Positions 34,305 to 45,859 of a stretch of DNA of 64,000 nucleotides are shown here, piece after piece. Both the position numbers and the translations under genes were made by a program. The DNA lies in assembly GCA_963930775.1 (NCBI GenBank), contig OZ005691.1, positions 2,604,001 through 2,668,000 on the forward strand. Reading direction: 5' to 3'. Within the stretch, counting starts at the first letter, position 1. The number at the start of each line of letters is the position of its first letter. The notes beneath the pieces are model-generated. The model saw only the letters and a program-made list of their open reading frames with translations, searched no databases and was not told where the DNA came from. This DNA comes from Cliona cf. orientalis. Its lineage: Eukaryota > Porifera > Demospongiae > Clionaida > Clionaidae.

Positions 34305-34876
34305 AACAGCATGGATGAGGCTCTGAGGCTATTCAATTCCATCCTGAACAATAAGTGGTTCTTGACACTTCAGTCATTCTCTTCCTCAACAAGAAGGATA
34401 TCTTTGAGCAGGAAATTAAGGAGCGACCATTACCAGATGTGTTCCCACACTAGCACTTTAGAGATATGCTCGTGTGATGACGATCTTTACCTACAGTTTG
34501 TGAAAAGTGCCAGTACTTAATTGCCAATCAGTGATTGTTTAGCCTTACTAAGTGTTATGTGCTATGCTATTTTGTATACACACTGCATGTTTTGAAAGGA
34601 GTAGGGGATTGGAGTATAATAGATGTCTTACTCTTTGCAAAGATTGTACCCAATGCTTCATTTTCTTCACTTTTTTGTAGGAAGAAACACCTCCAAATTG
34701 AAGATGGTATGAATTTCATCAGAGTCAAATTTGTTCGGCTCAACAGAAACCCCAGCCGCAAGACGGTCTACACACACGTCACACGCGCCACAGACACAAG
34801 TAACATACAGTTTGTATTCGAGTCTGTCATGGACATTATCATCACCGAGCACCTCAGAGAAACAGGACTGTTTTAA
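34305..34876 (+). pseudogene. G-protein alpha subunit, last two exons (fragment, frameshift)
   Basis: First block from 34,305 (acceptor CTCCAG): NSMDEALRLFNSILNNKWF, then, one frame off, DTSVILFLNKKDIFEQEIKE. Restoring the usual FLDTSV needs one base that is missing near 34,363, so the G4 motif NKKD is out of frame. Second block 34,681-34,876 (acceptor TTGTAG): MNFIRVKFVRLNRNPSRKTV, YTHVTRATDTSNIQFVFESV, MDIIITEHLRETGLF, stop. ATDTSNI is the base-contacting TCAT-like loop and the C-terminus resembles Gi/Go but ends ETGLF, lacking the Cys at minus 4. No P-loop exon is present upstream, so this is a 5'-truncated copy. It converges on the 3' end of paralogue C. Confidence 0.8.
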
Positions 34877-35613
34877 TGAATGTTCCATTACTGTGTATTA
34901 TATTGTTGTGTGTGGAGTATGTGTGTGCATATGTGTTCTCTGGATTGGGTTAGTGTGTTATGTATTAATTGCTACATGTGTCAGTATTATAAAGTCATGC
35001 AGGCTGTATTTTCTATAATAATATTATTATTATTATTATAAGCTGATCGAAAATTGTCTACCCATTATTAATATTATAATAATGCTTTTCTTTATACTTT
35101 ACATACAATGTCACGTCTGTGACAATTATTACGTATACTATTCTCATGCTCTGGTCCTTTTCATATATATACCTTTTGCTATTATACACTGTTTTAAGAA
35201 ATTATAATTTCTCTAGTACATCGCATATTGATCTATATGTGGCACTCGGTTGATATCCTCTTTGTACTAGCTGTTTACGTATACAATGTCGTGTCAAACT
35301 GTACTGATGTGTCATTTTAACTCTGAAAACAATTTCAAAGTTCAACCAAAAAATTAAAATTTAATACACGTAGAGTTCGATCAATCGATGTCAACAGTGC
35401 ATTAATTATCATGTTGGGTATGATAATAATAATACATTATTTTGGGATAGATATAATACTAAAATTTTAATATCATCAACACAGAAATAGACTTTGAAAA
35501 CAATAATGTAGTTACTGCTACACAATAATAATATGGCATGATCAGGTATTATAATTCCAAGTAAAAGCATGATATTGTGCAATGTGTATGCCCGGAGGGA
35601 GAAATTATTATTA
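34877..35613. other. Shared 3' flank of G-alpha fragment and paralogue C
   Basis: The first 130 nt match the sequence after the G-alpha remnants at 16.47 and 49.62 kb (TTCTCTGGATTGGGTTAGTG, GCTACATGTGTCA). The rest is AT-rich and non-coding. Confidence 0.5.
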
Positions 35614-35933
35614 TTACTGTTTTAGAATTGCTATTAAACTATCGGCAACACTACCCAATTGCAATGCAGCACGTCTGAGGCACTTGATGAGAGTGTCCCA
35701 GGTGCATGGTTGGATTAGGTCATGTTCTCCATCCAGCCATCTCATAAACATCTCCTGACTGGCTCTCTCCACTCTCCCCCGACAGTCTTCCTCGATTATC
35801 ATGATTCTAGACTGGTCAAAGCCGAGTGCTATTGCCAGGTCCTTCCAGTCTGGGGCAACTCTTTCAATGACTCGAACTTTTCTTCCATCAACACCTTCCA
35901 GCAACTGTAGCTCATGTAGTGTGGGCTGGTCAC
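35614..35933 (-). CDS. Paralogue C terminal exon: death domain (type 2)
   Basis: 320 nt, phase 1 entry, TAA stop. DQPTLHELQLLEGVDGRKVR, RVAPDWKDLAIALGFDQSRI, RASQEMFMRWLDGE, PCTWDTLIKCLRRAALQLGS. The DWKDLAIALGF helix, MFMRWLDG and TWDTLIKCL fit a death domain, but of a different subgroup from the RGRKPTTWATL type in B and D. Confidence 0.85.
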
Positions 35934-38900
35934 CTGTGATTGAAGCATAAAAATATACTAACTTTAATCCCTCTCATAGTGTAGCTAATACCATACACCC
36001 CAAGCCAGAAACTTAAACATGGTTACATGGTTGCATGTGAATACAAGGTGAGTTTATAATAGGTACACATACCAATATTGGGGATAGTATTTCTGTCGTA
36101 GTCCTGACGCTCAGTTTTACAGTATTGAGGTGATGCTTTATGCAAAAATAAATAATAATATAAACGTTAGAGCTGTTTATGCGCTAGCAAAAAGTAGCAT
36201 AATTGTAAGTACATACCAGTGCTGATGGAGGTGGCAGTGTCTGACTTATGACACTGGCTGATGTGCTGGTCTGCATGATCAGTTGGGTTGGTGGCTGATT
36301 CAGCTACAGCAGGTGATGTTCCGCCTGCACAGTTTATAGAGGGAGCAGGCAATCATTAGAATAACGTAATGGTACATGTATAATAACAAATCAAAGAGCA
36401 CATTAAAATGACATCAAAACTAGAGCTCTGTAGAGCACATACCCCGCGCGCACATTGCGCAATCTATAGAGTAACTGTAACAGTTGCATTTGTGCATGTG
36501 CATGGTTATAATTTTGTCATAGTGAACTTCAGAAAATTAGTGGAAGTGCTGCTTAATTGTATATATGTAGCTACTGGAGGTCCCGGTGACAAAAAGCACT
36601 CTCTCTGCACCAGATAGACAGATACTTCCAATATTATTTTTGTTGAAAATTAATAGTATAGCCGTCTTACATTATGTTTTGGTTCCATAGGGCTGCAGAT
36701 TTCAGCTCCGTCAGCGGATGTGGATAGACTATATTATTATTTAACGAGCATTTATTAATTTCGACGATCTTTACCAGTCATATTCTTGGCTACTTAGTTG
36801 TGCGCATGGGCACAAAACACAATGGGCATGCATTATGCATTGAGTGGGCACTGTCGATAGGTGTGGCTACATTAGCCAACAAAAAAGCACTATTTGTGAC
36901 GCCCATGGACCGTGTCCATCGATTTGACGCACACTGAAGCTAGTTTTTCGCCGAATTCTATTGATTCGTTGTGCTTACGAGGCGCTTAGATGCTTACATC
37001 TCGAGATATGGCGATTTTTGTGCTCACAACAACAACGACACAACCGATTACTTTATCCCTTGCGCATGCGCGCGGGGTAATTATCTCGGGAATTTCTATT
37101 ATAGAATGACTTTCCTATAATATGGTTTGATAGGATGCTTATTTACTATTAGATCCTACTTGTAACAAATACTGTGATCTGATTGGTTAAATTAAAGTAT
37201 CTATCCTTCATAGAAAATCATGTAAGCTCTGTAGAAAATCATGTAAAGCTCTGTAGAAAATAATGTAAAATTTCTAGCCTATGATTAGGGTTGTTGCTAG
37301 GCAGCAGTTTATTATGTCTAGCTTTTGGCTCAGTAGAACCCTCGCTTCGCTCGGGATTCTACACAGAGCCCTTTGGTCTTCTAAATCACATAGAAACCTC
37401 CTAAACAGTGTCTAACTATTATGTAGTACTTCTTACGTGTGATTAGCTCCAGTGGATTTCTCCCGGCAAAGACACTGAACTGGTCTAGCTTCTTCCTAAA
37501 GTTCTTTCGTGTTCCCTCCTTTCCCATCCTGTCCCTCCACAGTTGGAACACCTGTAATAGCCCACGGGCACCCTCATGGGAAGCGCATGCGTCTATTTCT
37601 TGCTCAAAGATAATGCAGAATTCGTCTGTGCTCTTTTGTGAATGCTTGGTAGCAATGTCAGTTATAAGTTCATCTGTGATTTCTTGAGCTTCTGTGCCAT
37701 CTTTGCTGAAAAGCTGTTGAAGAAGACGCTCTCCTAGGAAAGCGTAAGGTCCAAAGTACGTTAGCTTCTCAAGTTCAATTCTTTGATTCTTATCGTTAAT
37801 GGCAAATTTCTTTCCTTCTGCGATGGTTGCTGCCACCTCAGTGATGCTGACACCAGTCACCTTGCTGGGGTCAAGAGGGTACACAGCAGCGTCTTCAGGG
37901 AGAATGAGTGACTCTCGGACAAGAACCTTTGAACAGAACTCCTCCTTTGCACTGATAATGGTTTTAATGACAGCAGAACGAAGCCTCACTAGCTCCATCT
38001 TCTCGAGTTCAGAGCGAATGATGACCACAACCTGTCGCAGATTGTTGACTTCAACAATGGCTTCACCTCCAGATCGATTGACCCAGTAGATCCCATTCTT
38101 CCACACACTACACTTCCTGTGCAGGGCTAGACGATCACCAGTGGAGGGATCGGTCGGAGCAAGAGCAAATAAAAAAACCAATCGAAGGAGAAGAACCTGA
38201 AGAAATCGACTGCTGAAGAACTGCTCGGGTTTTGAACACTGGAGCACCCACCCACTGTTGTAGTCAAGCTTTGAGGCACCAGACTCAATGACATCTCGAG
38301 GTGTGTCAAGATGTACAAGACCTGGAAAGAAAAAGTATCGCTCACCAGCTGTTGGAGTTGACTGGCCCTCAGCTACTAGTAGAGATGCAAGCTCGAGCTC
38401 TTTAATCTCTTGGCAGAACTCCAGGTGGCACAAAAACTGAGTGATCATATCTGAATTGATATTTGGAAAGAGTGGGGCAAGCTTAGACAGTGGCACCACA
38501 CCTGTGCTAGTGGAGAGACTCTTCTGATGCTCCTTGAACCCCTCAGGGGCAAAGATGACTCCATTGACCTGGGAGAGAAGAACAGCTTTATCTAACACTA
38601 TCCAGCTTCTTTCTGGGCATTCCTTATTCTCCATGAAGAGAATACTACCACGCTCATTCAACTTTCTGCACATCTCAAGACGATCGGAGGATTTTATATA
38701 TTTAATACAATATATATATTCATCTCCTTTCAAATGTTTGTTATCGTTCAGTCTGCGTTGTAATTCATCTGTTGCATCGCTGTATGTTACGGCTAATCTA
38801 TCTCTGAATCTATGGAGCAGGAATACCAGGAAGCAGTGGTGAGCAGCTGCCATTTCCTCTGAGCTTCTCAGTGACTGGCAGATTTGAGAGAGTATTGAGC

Positions 38901-41900
38901 GTACCTTAGTCATGGATGATGACTCAGCATATCGACAGTCAATGACTATCTGCCCAGCGAATGTGACACTGTCAAACTCATAACTATTTACCACTGACTC
39001 CAGAGCTCTTGATTTCTGCCTTACTTCACTGGAAGGTATCACATCGGCATGGCTGCCAATGATCAGTAGGTGTGGCTTAGCCCCTCCTCCAGAGCTGTGG
39101 TTGTTGATGAATTGGAACCAGTACTGAAGTGTTTCTCTGATCTTCCCCTCTTCATCCCTCATGTCCACCACCAGTGTAACGATGGATGGAGAATTTGTCA
39201 TTGTATTGTGAAGGAGGGCATCGTGCCCTGCGTAGTATTCCTTGTGACCAGCAAAGTCGTAGAGAGCCAGGCGCCCTAGAGCTTTACTGTGGATGTCATG
39301 AGGAATGATGCCAGCGGTGTTCTCATCAATATCTCTCACCTTGGTGAACTGATGTTTTATTCGTGAGAAGCCTTGACCTTCAGTGCTGAGGGCCTTGACG
39401 AAGGTGCTCTTGCCAGCACCTGGGTTGCCAAGAACAAACATCTTAATGGCCATGTCGGTTGGATTATCTCGCAAGTGGCTAGGGAAGCATGAAGTAGTAG
39501 GTTTAGCTCCACTGCTAAGAAGAAGACGAATAAGTTCAGGCTCATCAGTCATGTCCAGTGGTGTTTCGCCATAATGTGTAAGACAGTTGGGATCACACTG
39601 GGCTTCTTGCAGTAAGAAAGAGGCAACAGCTGTATGGCCATAACTGTATACAAGAAGAAATTAGTCATGATCAATATACATCATGAATAGACTAATAATT
39701 ATTTGGAGAGCCAAAGCAAGCCCCACTTTAATGACACCATCAGAAAATTCATAAATTGCTACACTTACATGTGTACATGTATGCATGTACTTATAATGTA
39801 TTCACATGTATCTAGATATGTGAGTATGAGGAGATACACAGTTCACATGCACAACACAAAATTATACATATGCATGTATACACTGTACATGTATGTTTAT
39901 GTACATAATCATATTATGCATACATGCACATTTATATCGAATACTGGTCAACGCTTTCCTAGCAAGGCTGTTGTGGAGTAGCTATTCAAGCCAGGATATT
40001 TATCACTGAAGCTGACACCCGAGCAGCAATGTACAGTAGAAGTAAAAAAGAAATTTTACCGTAGTATGCAACAACTACACAGGGTACATAGGGCCAAACA
40101 CTACGCAATATTAGGTACTCTACAAGACTGTATGCACGTTACTACGCTTGCACTACGCAAGCCTAGGGAAACATCACAACGCAGTGCCCAGTTTGTGAGT
40201 GTCTAGTTGTTTCGCATTAGCAGTCAAAAAAATTGATACACAGAACAGCAGTAGTGATGGGTGTGAGTGTTGTGGTTTCCCACAAACAGCTGGTGGTTGA
40301 ACTGTGTCTGCCCACAATGCTCTAACAGTTGTACACACACACTGCAGAGATTCCAAGTACGCTACTGCTAGTAGGCAAAAGTCAATCACCCCTCTACATG
40401 CATGTAATTCCCATGTAGTGACATTAACAGTCAGTCAGCTGCCCATCCACTAACTGTTATTATTAGGCTTGGTATGACTACATACATGTACTGTAAATCT
40501 GGAAATTTTCATTGTAAAAATATTTTTGTAGTCGATGGCAGCTACAAAAATTAATCTTACGAAAATTAGCATGCACTATTAACGCTAATACGGTAAGGGG
40601 TCGTTCCTACGAAAAACTTTTTACACGAAAATTTATCATACGAAAGTTTCTTTACACAAAAATTTCCAGATCTACGGTATATGTACATGATATCGTAAAT
40701 TCCTGGTCTCTAGTGCCTTAGCACTGCACTTACATGTACATGTATTTGTGATAAATCACATGATCATGTGTGGGTCACTACATAGTGAATCAAATTGTGC
40801 CCTTGACATCAATTTTTATTGGCATATTAATAGTAACAACATTAATTATTTTTATTTCTAATCTGCTATCTAATAAGGTGAACATGACATCAGTTGTACC
40901 ATCAACTTACAGACAAGCACGATGCAGTGGAGTCCGTCCAACAGTGTCAGTGCAGGTTGGACTACATTTCACATCCTCAATGAGATACTTGGCAAGGGGT
41001 AGATGTCCATTCCTAAAATTGAGGATAAAAGTAAAGTAGAGTTTTATAAATCACATCATATATACATGTAGTACACCTGATGATTGTGACAGCAAATTTG
41101 TGTTCATGTACAAGTCTGTACCTGCCCACATGGTCCTCACCATCCACCCCTCCCCCCACCCTGTGCTGTGCTCGTATAGTGATCAAGTCCTAAGACTACA
41201 ACTGTAAGAGCAACCACAAGAAAAAACCATGGCCCTATGATATGGATAATACAAAGATGCTACTGCCATGTTTAGTTCCATAATAATTATTACTCCTTCT
41301 AGGAGCAGTGCCACAATCACACCACTTGCATAGTGAGATTCAGCTATTACTAATGCTATGGCCAAATTTAGTTCCAAATAACTAGTGCTACAATCACACC
41401 ACTTAGTGAGACACACATCCTTTTGGAATGGTACTGTTACAGTATAGAGGGAAACTTTCATGAATTTTATGGTTTGAGCCTTGAAAGCCTTGTCCACAAA
41501 ATTCAGGATTGTCCCATCCAACTATATGATTGATTTAGCATTCCACGAAAGTTTTCTCTGTGAAATTTTCACTTCTTCTGATCTGTGAAGGTTTTTCCCC
41601 TCAAATATTTCCCACTATACGTGTACTGTATGATGGGTAAATTTGTGAGGTGCTAATTTTTGTTAGTTTATATCATGAATAAACGAAATGTTTGATGAGC
41701 TGAAACAAGCTCCACTCATATTCACTCACCCCTTTGATGAGAAGTGATACGTTGTTCACATTTTCATAATAAAATTACATGTTCATACATATTTGTACAC
41801 AATGATGTCATCCTATTGTTATAGTGATGACTGCTACCTAAAAACTGCTATAGCCACAGTCAGTCAGCTGCCCACCTACTAAGGGTTAAATTTTGAAGAT

Positions 41901-44900
41901 AATTAGGCTTGGTGTGACTATATACATTTACCTGGTCTCTAGTGCCTAAATTGCACAATCATGTGTGGGTCACTACACATAGTGAATAATTGTGGCCTTG
42001 ACATCAAGACATATTAAAATTAATTAGTAACTTTGCTATCTAAGGTGAACAGGGCATCAGTTGTACCATCAACTTACCTACAAGCATGATGCAGTGGAGT
42101 CCATCCATCAATGTCAGTGCAGGTTGGACTACATTTCACATCCTCAATGAGATACTTAGCAAGGGGTAGATGTCCATTCCTAAAATTGAGGATAAAAGTA
42201 AAGTAGAGTTTTATAAATCACATCATATATAGTACACCTGATGATTGTGACAGCAAATTTGTGTTCATGTACAAGTCTGTACCTGCCCACATGGTCCTCA
42301 CCATCCACCCCCCCCCCCCAACAATGCATGGACAATCAACACTGGCTACCCTTGGATTTCTCCCACATGCATAAAATCAAGATCAAAGTATAGCGACACT
42401 TACATACTGAATCAGAGGTGCATGATAATATCGAGAAAAGCAAGCATAGGGATGTATAGCAGATATGATAAGTTATCCTGGCTACACTGTAATCTTGTTT
42501 GTGTACTTTTGACCCTGCCATCCTTACTTCATCCTTCAATTTTATTCAATTGTTTTTTATACTAGTGTATGAAGCGATGCATTATTCATGTTCTCTCATC
42601 ATAAAATTACATGTTAATGCAAAATGATGTCATCCTATCGTTATAGTGACCACTGCTACCTAAAAACTGCTATAGCCACAGTCAGTCAGCTGCCGGCCCA
42701 CTGAGTGTTAATTTTTGAAGACAACTAGGCTTGATGCATATATATATAGTACTACATGTAATTTCCTGGTCTCTAGTGCCTTAGTACTGCACTTACTTGT
42801 CCAATGCACATTTCAAAGGCTAAATTGCACAATCATGTGTGGGTCACTGCATAGTGAATTAAATTGTGCCCTTGACATCAATTTTTGTTGGCATATTAAT
42901 TAATTATTAATAATTTTATTTTGCTATCTACATGTTACATCTAAGGTGAATAGGGTATCAGTTGTACCATCAACTTACTGACAAGCATAATACAGTGGAG
43001 TGTATCCATAAGTGCTAGTGCAGGTTGGACTACATTTCAGATCCTCTATGAGATACTTGGCAAGGGGTAGATGTCCATTCCTAAAGTCGAGGAAAAAGTA
43101 ATTAATTTTTATAAATCTCATCACAGTACAACCAATAATGAAGCACTATAGTGCAAAATCCTTGGCGCATGAGCTATAGCTAGTCTGCATGTTGCAAATT
43201 TGTAAAGCCAAGCAGCACTACAGTTTGTTGGTAGTTGCCTAGCAACCAAAGTTTTAATAGGCAATTTGCCGGCTATGGGAAGGGGGTGGGTTATCATATA
43301 GTAGGCCAATGATGAATAGAGATCAACTACCAACAAAATAATTACAGTCAAGTTCTAAGAACTATCGCTAGAGCTACACACTACTAATCTTGAAATGAAG
43401 CCATCGCTGTCTTTTATCAATCAACAGCTCATCAAGAAGCAAAGAAGGCCATGGTGGTCAGTAAATGTCACCAGAACTTTTGAACGAAGCATTTTCAATG
43501 AAATTCATACATTCATACTTTAAAAATACCGTAAATGGTACTGTATGGCGGGTAAATTTCATGGGGTGCTAATTTTCATAAATTAGTATATTGGTGAGCT
43601 GAAGTCATATTCACTCTTGCTCACCCCTTTGAGAAAGCTGCATATGTATTCATGTATGAAGCGATATGTCGTTCACGTTCTCATCATAAAATTATATGTT
43701 CACTCAAGTTTATACGCACGTACACACTTACATGACGTTGGATATCAAATACTGGTCAATGTTGATCGTGTGTAAACTCTAAATGTAGCTCTCCTTACAA
43801 AAGCTGTGGTGGAGTAGCCACACAAGCCAGGGTTAGTTATCACTGAAGCTGACACTCAAGCAGCAATGTAGGTAGACTTATAAAATGTACTACAAGCCCA
43901 CGGAAACCCCACAATGCAGTGCCCTGTTTGAGACTGGTTATATAGTTGTTCTGCATTAGCAGTCAAAAATTTAATACTGACTGTCACCGATGGTGGTGTT
44001 TGCATACACAGAATAACAGTAGTGATGGAGTATAAAGCTTTAAAAATGATGATTATTAGGCTTGGTGTAACTACATACCGATGATTTCTTGGTTTCTAGT
44101 ATTATCCAATGCATGATGTGTGGGTCACTACATACACATGTAGATATCAATTTTTATTATTAAAATTAATTAGTAACTTTGCTATCTAAGGTGAACAGGG
44201 CATCAGTTGTGCCATCAACTTACCTACAAGCTTCATGCAGTGGAGTCCATTCATTAGTATCAGTGCAGGTTGGACTACATTTCAGATCTTCAATGAGATA
44301 CTTAGCAAGGGATAGATGTCCATTCCTAAAATCAAAGAAAAAGTCAAGTTTTTTAAATTATATCACAGTACACCCTATTGTGATGATAATGATAACGAAT
44401 TAAATTTGTGTTTACATGTACATGTATGTACAAGTCTGTACCTGCCCACATGGTCCTCACCATCCACCCCTCCCCACCCTGTCCTGCGCTCACATAGTAA
44501 CCAAATCCTAAGACTGTAACAGACAAGAAACTAGAGCTCTACAGAGCATATACCCCGTGAGCTCCATGAGAGGTGCAGTAGCACGCGTGAACCTGTTGAT
44601 GACCTTTACCTCTTCAATACTCTGTGTGTGAGCAGAATGCATATGGCCTAGTAGGTGTGGCTACAGTGGCCAAAAAAGGCACTATTGTGATGCTCGTGGA
44701 CCGTATCCATTGATTCGAAGCATACTGGAGCCAATTTTTTGCCAAGCTCAGTTGATTCGTTGTGCTTATGAGTCGCTCAGATGCCAGATAGGGCAATTTT
44801 TGTACGATAGATGACAGACTCAACCAATTACTTTACGCGGGGTAAATGTCATGTCCTTATGGATGATACAAAATGCTATGGCAATAATAATATTTGCTTC

Positions 44901-45856
44901 AAAAAATAATATATTACTGGTACTTCTTCTAGGAGCAGTGCCACAATCACACCACTTACTAGCTAATAGTGAGATGTAGTATTATGCTCTTGGAGTGGTA
45001 CATACTCATTAAATTTTTAAGTGAACTTGAGTACAACTGGCTGCCTGTATTCTTGTTACTGGTGTTTTAGAGATAAATAAGTGTCTGTTTATACATGTAA
45101 GCGATTTCTTGACAGTTCGATTTACTGTATAGGAAAATATTTCACTAGAAAAACATTTCGCTAAGGACTGTATAGGGGCAAAAATCAAATTTCGTCGACA
45201 ATCCGTGTTATTAAATATGCACATAATAATGATTTACTTGTGCAGTAGCTGATCCAGGGGGTACATGGATAGGGTATATAGCTAGCTACCCCCCTCACTA
45301 GTTCTTGATGCAAAGTAGTATGGGAGTAAGTTCGAATATGGCGGCCACTTGGACAAAGCCTGAAGATTAACCCTGCTAACCATCATACCTGAAATTCAGC
45401 CCCTGACCCCTCTCATAAATGGCCTTGTCCATTCTTCACATGCTCTAAGATCTCTAGTGTGTAATTTTCAATTGATTGTGCACTAGCTAGGGTAGAGCAG
45501 GAGTGACGACGCTCTGGGTAAGTAACTCGTCTGACCAGATCCATTTGTAGATATAAATGTAAATGGGGCTCTATAGTCACAAGACAAGGAAATTATGACA
45601 TTGTGTGATATGAATTTAATACATGACATTCACTGTATAGAAGTTCTGGGATTATGAAGTAACAAGAAGGATAATGTCATACAGTACCGTAGTAAGGGGG
45701 CTAGTCTCACATGCAAGTATAGTGCAGCGGTGTTGCATTCCAGTCGTTTTTATTGACCACCTTCCTCACGTCAACTCCATCAGCAATAGCCTGACGAACT
45801 CTGGCGATGTCTCCTCTCTTACAAGCATCGAATATTAATAAATCACTTGTAGACAT
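35614..45856 (-). CDS. Paralogue C: ANK-Roc-COR-death domain protein (ROCO family)
   Basis: Complete minus-strand model. Exons: 45,711-45,856; candidate microexon 44,442-44,483; 44,224-44,325; 42,979-43,080; 42,078-42,179; microexon 41,122-41,160; 40,911-41,012; 37,437-39,643; 36,217-36,324; 36,073-36,135; 35,614-35,933. Sum 3,333 nt, 1,110 residues, frame closed. Same order as paralogue B: ankyrin cap and repeats, Roc (GNPGAGKS, DFAGHKEYY, GSHAD), COR, helical tail, Ser/Thr-rich linker, death domain. Differences: four stand-alone ANK exons, a second linker exon, and a C-terminal death domain clearly different from that of B and D. The microexon expected before the 42.1-kb ANK exon has lost its acceptor, and none is seen before the 43.0-kb ANK exon; skipping both keeps the frame. 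Role in immunity or cell death is inference. Confidence 0.8.
36073..36135 (-). CDS. Paralogue C linker exon 2 (63 nt)
   Basis: Phase 1 to 1, donor GTATGT. Encodes ASPQYCKTERQDYDRNTIPNI. Paralogue D has a 66-nt equivalent; B lacks it. Confidence 0.7.
36217..36324 (-). CDS. Paralogue C linker exon 1 (108 nt)
   Basis: Phase 1 to 1, acceptor GTGCAG, donor GTATGT. SPAVAESATNPTDHADQH then CHKSDTATSIST. Disordered Ser/Thr/Asp-rich linker between COR and death domain. Confidence 0.75.
36420..37085. mobile_element. Element with ACCCCGCG...CGCGGGGTAA ends (intron of C)
   Basis: Starts ACTAGAGCTCTGTAGAGCAC then ATACCCCGCG and ends CGCATGCGCGCGGGGTAA. Relatives at 44,529-44,845 and, interrupted, around 60,617-61,010. 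No ORF recognised. Confidence 0.5.
37135..37422 (-). mobile_element. Palindrome-core element, copy at paralogue C donor
   Basis: Inverted relative of 2,185-2,525: hairpin core CTCGCTTCGCTCGGGATTCT and a tail with ACAAATACTGTGATCTGATT. It starts about 15 nt after the splice donor of the Roc-COR exon. Confidence 0.6.
37437..39643 (-). CDS. Paralogue C large exon: last ankyrin repeat + Roc + COR
   Basis: 2,207 nt, open throughout, phase 2 entry (acceptor TACAG) and phase 1 exit (donor GTAAGA). Contains VLGNPGAGKSTF, YDFAGHKEYYAGHDALL, IGSHADV and the same COR motifs as paralogue B. Specific segments: QRRLNDNKHLKGDEYIYC after Roc, and KFAINDKNQRIELEKL to CASHEGARGLL near the end. A palindromic transposon begins within about 15 nt of the donor in the following intron. 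Confidence 0.9.
39650..40488. other. Intron between last ANK exon and Roc exon of paralogue C
   Basis: Duplicated intron sequence (CAACAACTACACAGGGTACA block at 40,066). Homologous to 55,160-56,080 and 57,520-58,005 in paralogue D. Confidence 0.5.
40489..40679. mobile_element. MITE, TAC(C/T)GTAAATCTGGAAATTT family
   Basis: 191 nt between TACTGTAAATCTGGAAATTT and AAATTTCCAGATCTACGGTA. Copies at 56,084-56,278 and 58,006-58,199 lie at the same place in the duplicated intron, so it inserted before the duplications. Confidence 0.65.
40911..41012 (-). CDS. Paralogue C ankyrin exon 4 (NGHLPLAKYL ... TPLHRAC)
   Basis: 102 nt, phase 2 to 2, donor GTAAGT; LIEDVKCSPTC then TVGRTPLHRAC. Exon plus more than 1 kb of flanking intron is nearly the same as two units in paralogue D. 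Confidence 0.8.
41122..41160 (-). CDS. Paralogue C candidate microexon (39 nt)
   Basis: Acceptor CACAG, donor GTACAG, phase 2 to 2, VGGGVDGEDHVG. Confidence 0.5.
41440..41640. mobile_element. MITE, ACAGTATAGAGGGAAACTTT family
   Basis: Ends TACAGTATAGAGGGAAAC and a complement around TTTCCCACTATACGTG, then TACTGTA. Relative at 58,938-59,150 in paralogue D. Confidence 0.45.
42078..42179 (-). CDS. Paralogue C ankyrin exon 3 (NGHLPLAKYL ... TPLHHAC)
   Basis: 102 nt, phase 2 to 2, donor GTAAGT; turn CTDIDGWTPLHHAC. Confidence 0.8.
42283..42321 (-). pseudogene. Broken microexon before the 42.1-kb ankyrin exon
   Basis: Donor side and GVDGEDHVG are intact, but the usual acceptor is gone: the G-rich part runs into a homopolymer and then into a GTAGGGATG-type repeat (42,330-42,560). 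An insertion probably destroyed it. Confidence 0.45.
42979..43080 (-). CDS. Paralogue C ankyrin exon 2 (NGHLPLAKYL ... TPLYYAC)
   Basis: 102 nt, donor GTAAGT, phase 2 to 2. His of TPLH is replaced by Tyr. Nearly the same as the 22.7-kb exon of paralogue B (CTSTYGYTPL). A foldback MITE sits just upstream (43,224-43,338) and no microexon precedes it. Confidence 0.75.
43224..43338. mobile_element. Compact foldback MITE unit (115 nt)
   Basis: TTTGTTGGTAGTTG at one end and CAACTACCAACAAA at the other. Other copies at 55,468-55,580, 56,746-56,858 and 57,450-57,510 (partial). It forms the outer arms of the 20,659-21,078 element. Confidence 0.65.
43340..44200. other. Intron of paralogue C, no exon found
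   Basis: Matches 59,150-59,640 in paralogue D (GGCGGGTAAATTTCATGGGG onwards). A microexon was expected here and is absent. Confidence 0.45.
44224..44325 (-). CDS. Paralogue C ankyrin exon 1 (NGHLSLAKYL ... TPLHEAC)
   Basis: 102 nt, acceptor TTTTAG, donor GTAAGT, phase 2 to 2. Turn sequence CTDTNEWTPLHEAC. Confidence 0.8.
44442..44483 (-). CDS. Paralogue C candidate microexon (42 nt)
   Basis: The acceptor used by other copies would give the wrong phase here because two bases are missing, but an AG five bases further upstream restores 42 nt, phase 2 to 2 (TGWGGVDGEDHVG). Confidence 0.4.
44840..45700. other. Intron 1 of paralogue C
   Basis: Shares the TAGCTGATCCAGGGGGTAC to CCCCCCTCACTAGTTCTTG block with intron 1 of paralogue B. 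Non-coding. Confidence 0.45.
45711..45856 (-). CDS. Paralogue C exon 1 (start codon, ankyrin cap)
   Basis: MSTSDLLIFDACKRGD, VRQAIADGVDVRKVVNK, ATPLHYTC, then donor GTGAGA in phase 2. 146 nt, two codons longer than in B. AAAATGTCTACAAG around the start is conserved with B. Confidence 0.8.
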
Positions 45857-45859
45857 TTT

